From the NCBI GenBank assembly GCA_945870545.1, contig CAMBTF010000094.1:1-6783 (forward strand): 6,783 nt of DNA, read 5' to 3'. Shown in pieces: positions 1 to 4,908 of this stretch. This stretch comes from Akkermansia muciniphila (lineage in GTDB: Bacteria; Verrucomicrobiota; Verrucomicrobiia; Verrucomicrobiales; Akkermansiaceae). The stretch's first letter is position 1. The number at the start of each line of letters is the position of its first letter. The notes below the pieces were generated by a model. The model was not told the DNA's origin. It saw only the letters and a program-made list of their open reading frames with translations, and did not search any database. A program made the translations under genes and the position numbers.

Positions 1-70
1 TTGAGGTCAGTCCTTTCGGATTGATGTCTACAGAGATATCCAACCAATCGTCGTATCCGCAGGCTGGCAC
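1..70 (-). other. Possible start of a partial ORF downstream of argH (doubtful)
   Basis: Downstream of the argH stop, the minus strand has an open frame from a GTG at 70 to the window edge. It reads about 23 residues (VPACGYDDWLDISVDINPKG...). The GTG lies 16 bp after the argH stop and has no purine-rich ribosome site before it. No family is recognised and the reading is too short to judge coding character. It could be the start of the next gene of the series or chance. No terminator hairpin with a T-tract is visible between argH and the edge. Confidence 0.2.
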
Positions 71-86
71 GTCGGTGAATAGATTT

Positions 87-1439
87 TCACAGGCACGCCT
101 TCCACCTATCGATTTCGCGTTTCACGTTCGCTACGGAAGGCGCGCCGGGATTCGTGCGCGCGGCGAGGGCAGTTTCCAGGGAGAAGACGGATTTCATCGC
201 GTCCGTGTAGGCGGGGTCGATGGCTGTTAGATCCAGCGCGTCGAGCGGTGCGCCGGATTTCACGGATACAGCGACGGCTTTGCCGACTAGTTCGTGGGCG
301 GTGCGGAAAGGCACACCGCTTTTCACGAGAGCGTCGGCGAGATCGGTGGCGAGCAGCATGGGATCGGACGCGGCGGCGAGGCAGCGGTCTTCGCGCATCT
401 CCATTGCGGCGATCATCTCGGTATTCACAGAGAGCACCAACAGGATCGTATCCACGGAATCGAAGAGCGGCGGCTTATCCTCTTGGAGGTCACGGTTGTA
501 AGTGAGCGGTAGGCCTTTCATGGCGACGAGGAGGTTCATCAGGTTACCGACGAGCCTGCCGGTTTTCCCACGCGTGAGTTCGCACACATCGGGATTTTTT
601 TTCTGCGGCATCAGTGAGGAACCGGTGGTGTGGGCGTCGGAAAGCGCTACGAAACCGAACTCACTGCTGCACCAGAGGATCAGATCCTCGCTGAGGCGGG
701 AGAGGTGCACGCCGCACATGGAAATGACGAAAAGCAGCTCTGCGATGTAGTCGCGATCCGCGATGGCGTCCATCGAGTTGCGGGTAACTCCGTCGAAACC
801 GAGTTCCTCCGCGATGGCCTCGCGGTCGAGGTTGATCGTGGAACCGGCGAGCGCACCGGAGCCGAGCGGCGAGACATTGAGGCGGCGGCGGCAGTCGTTG
901 AGCCGACCTTTGTCGCGCTGAAGCATTTCCACATAGGCAAGCAGATGGTGGCCGACCGTGACCGGCTGGCCGCGCTGGAGGTGGGTGTAGCCGGGCATCA
1001 CCGAGGCGGCGTATTGCTCCGCTTTTCCGACGAGCGTTTTCTGGAGTGCGTGAATGGCGCCGCTGATCTCATCGATCTGCGCGCGGCAGTAGAGTCGCGT
1101 ATCGGTGGCGACCTGGTCGTTTCGGGAACGGGCTGTATGGAGCTTGCCACCCGCCGCGCCGATGCGCTTCGTCAGCTCTGACTCGATATTCATGTGGATG
1201 TCCTCCAGCGAGGTCTTGAACTCGAATTTCCCCTCCCGGATCTCGACCTCGATCTCCCGCAGGCCTTTTTCGATGGATGAAAATTCCTCCTTCGTGAGCA
1301 GTCCCGCCTTGAGCTGCGCACGGGCGTGGGCGATGGATCCCGCGATGTCGTGCGGAAACAGCCGCCAATCGTAAGAGATCGATTCGCCGAACTGTTGGAC
1401 CAGCGACGAGGTATCCTGTGTAAATCTTCCTTTCCACAT
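87..1439 (-). CDS. argH: Argininosuccinate lyase
   Basis: This is a cytoplasmic enzyme that splits argininosuccinate into arginine and fumarate, the last step of arginine biosynthesis. It belongs to the fumarase/aspartase superfamily and normally acts as a homotetramer. The 450-residue length is typical, and the protein starts MWKGRF, as argH products usually do. Visible motifs are the substrate-binding HTARSRNDQ at residues 101-109; YTHLQ at 151-155, whose His153 matches the family's catalytic histidine; and the superfamily signature GSSLMPQKKNP at 273-283 in the mobile loop, where Ser274 is the expected catalytic serine by analogy. The C-terminal helices (about 360-440) are also present. 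No key residue appears lost. The ATG lies 3 bp after the stop of the uridylyltransferase gene, so the two are probably co-transcribed and possibly translationally coupled. Only a weak GGAA precedes the start. The long frames opposite it are shadows. Confidence 0.97.
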   Translation of the reverse strand: MWKGRFTQDTSSLVQQFGESISYDWRLFPHDIAGSIAHARAQLKAGLLTKEEFSSIEKGLREIEVEIREGKFEFKTSLEDIHMNIESELTKRIGAAGGKLHTARSRNDQVATDTRLYCRAQIDEISGAIHALQKTLVGKAEQYAASVMPGYTHLQRGQPVTVGHHLLAYVEMLQRDKGRLNDCRRRLNVSPLGSGALAGSTINLDREAIAEELGFDGVTRNSMDAIADRDYIAELLFVISMCGVHLSRLSEDLILWCSSEFGFVALSDAHTTGSSLMPQKKNPDVCELTRGKTGRLVGNLMNLLVAMKGLPLTYNRDLQEDKPPLFDSVDTILLVLSVNTEMIAAMEMREDRCLAAASDPMLLATDLADALVKSGVPFRTAHELVGKAVAVSVKSGAPLDALDLTAIDPAYTDAMKSVFSLETALAARTNPGAPSVANVKREIDRWKACL

Positions 1440-1442
1440 AAG

Positions 1443-2822
1443 TCAGTAATTTCCGTTGTTGTAAACGCCCGCCGGGATGGCCTTGCGTTCGGATTGATGG
1501 TTTTCAAAAGCAACATCGCCCTCGAGGACGACGCCCTCTTCGAAATTGACAAGCCCGCTGACTTTCAGCGAGCGGCATTGAATCAAGCTCGGCACGCCTA
1601 GCGCATCGAGCGAATCGACGAGCTTGTATTCGCCGGAAAGCGAGATATCCGGCGGCACCCCGTTGCGTTCCGCGCGGAGGCGGACTTGGCCATCGGGCAG
1701 CACCTCGTAGGCATCGGAGCGGAGGGCGAGGAGATCGGCGGACGTTTTCACCGGCGCGAAACGGCTGCGCGGAACCTCCACAGCCAGCGCGCCCTCGAAG
1801 CACTCGATGGCGGATCCCATCGCGATCTCGAGCTGGAAAACCGCAGGCGATTTCGGATCGCGGGGATCGACGGTTTTGTTGTTCTTGATCATCGGCAGCG
1901 GCAGCGCGCCGGAGTCGGCGGTGAGCTGGACTTTCAGCTTTTCGAGGTTTAGCCAGAGGCTGTTCGTGTTGAAATACTGGTGCTTGTCGATGTCCTGGAA
2001 GGCATCGAGATCCGCGTCCGGGCATTGGGCGACCTCGCGCAGTAGCAGGCGGCCGTCGCTTTTACGGATCGCGAGATGGCCGCCTTTCCGATCCGCCGCC
2101 GTGCGCCGCGTGACCTCCATCATGAACGGCGCACTGGACTGCGCGAAGAACGCGAGTAGCGCGGGATCGAGGATGGCGCCGAGGTTGTCGGAGTTGGAAA
2201 CGAAAGCGTATCTCACGCCTTCCGCAAGCAAGCGATCCAGCCAACCGCTGCCGACAAGAGCGGGGTAAAGATCGCCATGGCCCGGCGGGCACCATTCCTG
2301 CTCGGGATCGGCGGACCATTCGACCGGTTTGAGTGTCTGCGCATCGATCTTCGGCACCATGTTCTGCATCATCTCCACCTCACCCGCGTCGGCGAAGCCC
2401 TGCTGAACGTAACGCTGGAGATGGGCGAGCGTGTCCTCGCTGGTGCTGAAACTGTTCATCAATAGCAGGCGCACCTTCGTGCCGCTTTGCTCGCGCAGCG
2501 AGAGCGTCTGCCGCACCATGAGATCGAGGAAATTCACGCCCTTGCGCACGGCGAGCAGGCTCTTTGGCCCCAGCAAACCCATCCCCGTTCCCAAACCGCC
2601 GTTGAGTTTCACGATCACCGTCTGCCCGAGCAGATCCGCACCGTCGCCTGCGGGCAGTTCGTCCGCCTTCGGCAAATCACCGGCGGGGGCGATGCTCTCC
2701 TCGGGGATCAGCCCCGTCTCATCGCGCAGCAACGCCTCGTAGTTCCGTTTGAAAACAGCCACCGGCGCATCGCCCATGCCGGCCGCCCGCATCTTTGTCT
2801 CGAATGGATCGAAATCGCTCAT
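1443..2822 (-). CDS. UTP--glucose-1-phosphate uridylyltransferase, eukaryote-type UDPGP family
   Basis: Predicted cytoplasmic nucleotidyltransferase that makes UDP-glucose and pyrophosphate from UTP and glucose-1-phosphate. UDP-glucose feeds glycogen, polysaccharide and envelope glycan synthesis. The 459-residue length suits the UDPGP family, which is distinct from bacterial GalU. The nucleotide-binding loop KLNGGLGTGMGLLGPKS is at residues 72-88. Other family landmarks are EWCPPGHGDLYPAL (about 176-189), SNSDNLGA (209-216), FNTNSLWLNL (284-293), NNKTVDP (314-320) and FAPVKTSADLL (355-365). The C-terminus, about 390-459, resembles the left-handed beta-helix tail of the family. The ATG at 2822 is the natural start: the protein then begins about 65 residues before the nucleotide loop, and the toxin gene ends 48 bp upstream. 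No Shine-Dalgarno is visible; the ATG is preceded by CATCCGGGC. A related UDP-sugar pyrophosphorylase with other substrates (for example UDP-N-acetylglucosamine) is possible, but the motifs favour glucose. Confidence 0.92.
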   Translation of the reverse strand: MSDFDPFETKMRAAGMGDAPVAVFKRNYEALLRDETGLIPEESIAPAGDLPKADELPAGDGADLLGQTVIVKLNGGLGTGMGLLGPKSLLAVRKGVNFLDLMVRQTLSLREQSGTKVRLLLMNSFSTSEDTLAHLQRYVQQGFADAGEVEMMQNMVPKIDAQTLKPVEWSADPEQEWCPPGHGDLYPALVGSGWLDRLLAEGVRYAFVSNSDNLGAILDPALLAFFAQSSAPFMMEVTRRTAADRKGGHLAIRKSDGRLLLREVAQCPDADLDAFQDIDKHQYFNTNSLWLNLEKLKVQLTADSGALPLPMIKNNKTVDPRDPKSPAVFQLEIAMGSAIECFEGALAVEVPRSRFAPVKTSADLLALRSDAYEVLPDGQVRLRAERNGVPPDISLSGEYKLVDSLDALGVPSLIQCRSLKVSGLVNFEEGVVLEGDVAFENHQSERKAIPAGVYNNGNY

Positions 2823-2870
2823 GCCCGGATGATCGACATACGACGGGCTCAGGTAAATGCCGAAATCTGA

Positions 2871-3149
2871 TCAGCGTGGCGGGAAGTGCCGATAGATCTC
2901 GCTGCGGTGCATGACTCTCAGCAGAACAACACCATCCCCGTCATCCTCGCGTGTCAGGCCGATCCTGTAGTCTCCGACTCGGATGCGGAGATAAGCGCCC
3001 GCACCTTTCATAGACTTGATTTGGGGAAACGAGTCCAAACTCCCGGCCTCTTCCAGATCCAGGATGGCCCGCTTGATCCTTTCCTTGGCGTTTGATGAGC
3101 CGATCTTGATCAGGTCTTTCGCGAAATGCCTGTGGAAGGCGACCTTCAT
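2871..3149 (-). CDS. RelE/ParE-superfamily toxin of a type II toxin-antitoxin module
   Basis: A 92-residue protein with the layout of the RelE/ParE fold. Two N-terminal helices (about residues 6-36) are followed by a basic beta-sheet: K48 in 'KSMKGAG', then the paired strands YLRIRVGDYRIGL (53-65), an acidic turn (67-72), VVLLRVMHR (74-82) and the closing EIYRHFP (84-90). The RIRVGDYRIG core and the terminal HR-x-EIYR-x-FP pattern are typical of RelE-like mRNA interferases; R55, R57, R62, H81, R82 and R87 are candidate RNA-contacting or catalytic residues. RelE-type toxins cut mRNA at the ribosome and ParE-type toxins poison gyrase; the sequence alone does not decide which applies. The ATG overlaps the TGA of the small upstream gene by 4 nt, the usual antitoxin-first coupling. 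A purine-rich GGAAAG sits 3 nt before the ATG, the most Shine-Dalgarno-like site in the window. The gene looks intact. Confidence 0.88.
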   Translation of the reverse strand: MKVAFHRHFAKDLIKIGSSNAKERIKRAILDLEEAGSLDSFPQIKSMKGAGAYLRIRVGDYRIGLTREDDGDGVVLLRVMHRSEIYRHFPPR

Positions 3150-3334
3150 GGACTTTCCAAAATGGCAAAGATCTCATCCCGGTCAGCCCGTTCATCCGGC
3201 TCAGCATCCGCTTCCATACACGCTGCCAGCAAGCCCTTGTCTTCGGCTTGCTGCCACATCCATGCGGCCAGCTCCATGAACTCCTCACCGGGCAACCGCT
3301 CGATCTCGCGCTCGATTTCCAAAATTCCTTTCAT
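3146..3334 (-). CDS. Cognate antitoxin of the RelE/ParE module, 62 residues
   Basis: A short acidic protein placed directly before, and overlapping by 4 nt, the RelE/ParE toxin gene, which is the standard antitoxin position. It begins with a likely helix, ILEIEREIERLPGEEFMELAAWM (residues 4-26). This resembles the 'I-x-x-x-I-x-x-L-P-x-x-E-x-x-x-L-x-x-W' pattern of small antitoxins found with this toxin type. An acidic tail rich in Asp and Glu (about 41-60) could wrap the basic toxin. No clear DNA-binding fold (ribbon-helix-helix, HTH or AbrB) is visible, so autoregulation is uncertain. The ATG at 3334 is chosen because it gives the whole helical N-terminus. The upstream GTGAAG is a weak ribosome site. 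The protein is somewhat shorter than the 70-90 residues usual for relatives. Assignment rests mainly on context and the N-terminal pattern. Confidence 0.8.
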   Translation of the reverse strand: MKGILEIEREIERLPGEEFMELAAWMWQQAEDKGLLAACMEADAEPDERADRDEIFAILESP

Positions 3335-3341
3335 AGATCTT

Positions 3342-3370
3342 CACTTACGCGGAAAAGCCCGTCCGGTCAA
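3342..3370 (-). promoter_or_regulatory. Weak candidate promoter for the toxin-antitoxin genes
   Basis: On the minus strand, TTGACC (3370-3365) matches the -35 consensus at five of six positions. It is followed after exactly 17 nt by TAAGTG (3347-3342), which is a poor -10 match. The hexamer ends 7 nt before the antitoxin ATG, so a transcript started here would be nearly leaderless. The evidence is a pattern match only; the pair could also be read from a promoter further upstream, before the DUF2721 gene. Confidence 0.22.
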
Positions 3371-3371
3371 G

Positions 3372-3392
3372 CCGCCGGAGACACCGCCGGAG
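3372..3392. repeat. Short direct repeat CCGCCGGAG, two copies
   Basis: CCGCCGGAG occurs at 3372-3380 and again at 3384-3392, separated by ACA, just upstream of the toxin-antitoxin genes and ending 2 bp before the NUDIX stop codon. Paired 9-mers with a 12-bp period on one DNA face could be an operator for a toxin-antitoxin repressor. In GC-rich DNA they may equally be chance. Confidence 0.4.
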
Positions 3393-3394
3393 CC

Positions 3395-4018
3395 TCACCC
3401 ATTCCCCTCCGCCAGCCACCTCGCACAGAATGCGCTCCATGTCTCCAGCCTTTCGAAAAGCCCGCCGTTGAGGTCGGAAACGCTCGCCCATGAAAGATCA
3501 GTCAACGCGTCTTCACGGGAGGCAACTTCCTCGCTTTCCAGCTCCACGAGGTGGACGACACCGAGATGCACCTCGCCGACGGGGTTCGAGTCGTCGTTGA
3601 GCAGCCCCACGATGCGCATCGTGTAATCGCAGGCGATGTCCAGTTCCTCCTCGATTTCACGCTGCACGGCGGCGTAGTAGGCGGCGGCGCCTTTCCGCCC
3701 CTCGCCCATGTCCACGGGATTGATGTGGCCACCGACGCCGACGGAAATTTTCGCATGCAGCCGGTTCTCGCCGCCCGATTTTCCACGCGTGTAGTGGAGG
3801 ACGCGGTCGCCGCATTTGAAGATGCAGTACGGGATGAGCTGCTTGTGGCTGGGGTCTTCCTCTGCCGCCGCACGATCCAGGAAAAAGTGCGCCGTTTCAT
3901 CCAGCACCGCCGCCACCACATCGTCCACGCCCTCCGTGCGGAAGCCCTCGAACATTCCGAGTTCTTCCAACAGCCCGCGCTTCACCACCAGCACCTCTTC
4001 ACCCGCATATTTCGACAT
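3395..4018 (-). CDS. NUDIX hydrolase of the 'predicted phosphoesterase, MutT family' type
   Basis: A predicted soluble hydrolase of nucleoside-diphosphate-linked substrates; the real substrate is unknown. With the start at 4018 it has 207 residues and begins MSKYAGEEVLVV, which fits a family that I recall as COG4112, whose members open with 'EEVLVV-x-R' and a short N-terminal domain. Landmarks are FFLDRAAAEEDPSHKQLIPY (about 45-64), RLHAKISVGVGGHIN (86-100), the Nudix core REIEEELDI (120-128) and LLNDDSNPVGEVHLGVVH (139-156). E121, E124 and E125 are the expected metal ligands. The Nudix box is atypical: the Gly and Glu expected 14 and 8 residues before R120 are absent, and the final Gly is Asp127. 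The frame is open upstream to an ATG at 4207, but that version would run through the DUF2721 gene and add 63 low-complexity residues, so it was rejected. The start lies 53 bp after DUF2721, suggesting co-transcription; no Shine-Dalgarno is seen. Confidence 0.88.
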   Translation of the reverse strand: MSKYAGEEVLVVKRGLLEELGMFEGFRTEGVDDVVAAVLDETAHFFLDRAAAEEDPSHKQLIPYCIFKCGDRVLHYTRGKSGGENRLHAKISVGVGGHINPVDMGEGRKGAAAYYAAVQREIEEELDIACDYTMRIVGLLNDDSNPVGEVHLGVVHLVELESEEVASREDALTDLSWASVSDLNGGLFERLETWSAFCARWLAEGNG

Positions 4019-4071
4019 GCACGGATGCTCAGGGCTTTTCCCCGCTCCGGGCAATGCGGAAATTAGCCCGC

Positions 4072-4470
4072 TCAAGGCTTCTTCTCCTCCATCGCCGCGA
4101 GCAGGATGCGCAGGGCGCCGCCGGAAATCAAAACTTCCCACACTAGGCTGGCCAGCGAAGCCCCCATCAGGAACAGCGCCGCGGCGAACGATGGCATCGC
4201 CAGCCATTGCGCTTCGGCCATTACGCTGACCATGGAAACGACGCAGAGCAGCAGGCTCAGCGCGCCGACAAGCTGCATGAAGCGGATCAGCACGAGGCGT
4301 TTACGGAGATTCTCGATCTGCTGCCGGGCGAGACAATCGCCGCGCTCCGCCCATTGCCCGTGCAGCTGGCGGATCAGCGCGGAGAGATGGAGGAAGCGGT
4401 TCGTGTAAGAAAGGAACAGCAGGCTGATCGCGGGAAAAAGTAGGGCGGGTGTGGAAACCTCTAGGGACAT
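4072..4470 (-). CDS. DUF2721 family inner-membrane protein
   Basis: A 132-residue membrane protein of unknown function. The N-terminus PALLFPAISLLFLSYTNRFL (residues 8-27) followed by LSALIRQLH (29-37) is the hallmark of the DUF2721 family. Three hydrophobic segments are visible at about 6-22, 60-82 and 89-112. Between the first and second lies a charged stretch (38-59, with RQQIENLRKR) that probably forms a cytoplasmic helix. The length is close to the family norm of about 130-150. The ATG at 4470 gives an N-terminus immediately before the first helix, as expected. The upstream bases AAGATAGAAAG are purine-rich but not a clear ribosome site. It is the first gene of the minus-strand series and faces a 438-bp noncoding gap, so its promoter should lie there, though no convincing -35/-10 pair was found. 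No function is assigned. Confidence 0.87.
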   Translation of the reverse strand: MSLEVSTPALLFPAISLLFLSYTNRFLHLSALIRQLHGQWAERGDCLARQQIENLRKRLVLIRFMQLVGALSLLLCVVSMVSVMAEAQWLAMPSFAAALFLMGASLASLVWEVLISGGALRILLAAMEEKKP

Positions 4471-4577
4471 GTGGGCTTTCTATCTTTTCGCTGGAGTATT
4501 GCAAACGCCATCCCCAGACATCACCAAAAGGGCACAGCTGATTTTTGCACGGAGCTTGGATCACTGTTCTCAATGAG

Positions 4578-4729
4578 GTTGTGCCGTTATGAGATCCGAC
4601 GAGGAAGAATTGACGATTGATGAATGACGATTGTTGATTTTTGAAGGGAAGAGAAAGAATTCGCCCTCCGGTCACTTCAAAAATCAATAATCAACAATCG
4701 TCATACATCAATCCATAGGCGTTGTGCCG
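4578..4729. repeat. 9-bp direct repeat GTTGTGCCG flanking the hairpin element
   Basis: GTTGTGCCG occurs at 4578-4586 and 4721-4729 and encloses the inverted repeat. The copies are exact, with different bases beyond (G before the left copy, C before the right). This is what a target-site duplication around a 134-bp insertion (4587-4720) would look like. The hairpin arms start 28 bp inside the left copy but only 7 bp inside the right one, so the symmetry is imperfect. A chance 9-mer match is not excluded. Confidence 0.45.
4615..4713. repeat. Long imperfect inverted repeat, REP/MITE-like
   Basis: The left arm 4615-4646 (32 nt, starting GATTGATGAATGACGATTG and ending TTTTTGAAG) pairs with the right arm 4675-4713 at 31 of 32 positions. 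The one mismatch pairs left A4624 with right A4705, and the right arm carries a 7-nt bulge, TAATCAA (4688-4694), that looks like a small duplication. The loop is 28 nt and contains GAATTC. Inside and just before the left arm, TGACGATTG is directly repeated with a 14-bp period (4611-4619 and 4625-4633). The stem is AT-rich with no T-tract after it, so it does not look like an intrinsic terminator. The best reading is a dispersed intergenic repeat or a non-autonomous mobile element; a structured RNA is possible. Confidence 0.85.
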
Positions 4730-4908
4730 CAGGAAAGATGGTTCCCCGTGGCAACATGGTTGCTGCACTCGGGAGAAATCCTTTCCCATTCTCCCCTTCT
4801 CTCGCTTGATCGCCTCGCTCCTCATCCGAAAAAGCCGGCCGGAGGCGCGACTCTTCATACCCGCCACCTCATGCTTGCAATCCCGCCGTGCATCGCGATT
4901 CTCGCCTC

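Larger units (their letters stand above)
4471..4908. other. Divergent intergenic region with a hairpin element
   Basis: This 438-bp noncoding stretch separates the leftward DUF2721 gene from the rightward M16 protease gene, so both promoters are expected here. No convincing sigma-70 pair was found on either strand. Its middle (4587-4720) holds the inverted repeat described separately, whose arms are visibly more AT-rich than the surrounding genes. A frame at 4724-5116 crosses the right side but shows no coding character beyond chance. No tRNA or other recognisable RNA was seen. Confidence 0.7.

Noticed and set aside
630..1181. 183-residue plus-strand frame opposite argH
   Set aside because: It is fully antisense to a clearly conserved gene in GC-rich DNA, with no recognisable motif; a typical shadow frame.
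3345..3394. Terminator after the NUDIX gene (TCCGG...CCGGA hairpin then TTTT on the minus strand)
   Set aside because: The stem is only 5 bp and is separated from a run of just four T by CGGGC, too weak to call.
4019..4207. 63-residue N-terminal extension of the NUDIX gene back to ATG 4207
   Set aside because: It lies opposite-frame inside the DUF2721 coding region, has low-complexity Gly/Ala/Arg/Pro composition, and the family normally begins at the EEVLVV segment just after ATG 4018.
4615..4713. Intrinsic terminator reading of the long inverted repeat
   Set aside because: The stem is AT-rich, has a 28-nt loop and lacks a T-tract on either side; both flanking genes also point away from it, so a terminator there would serve neither.
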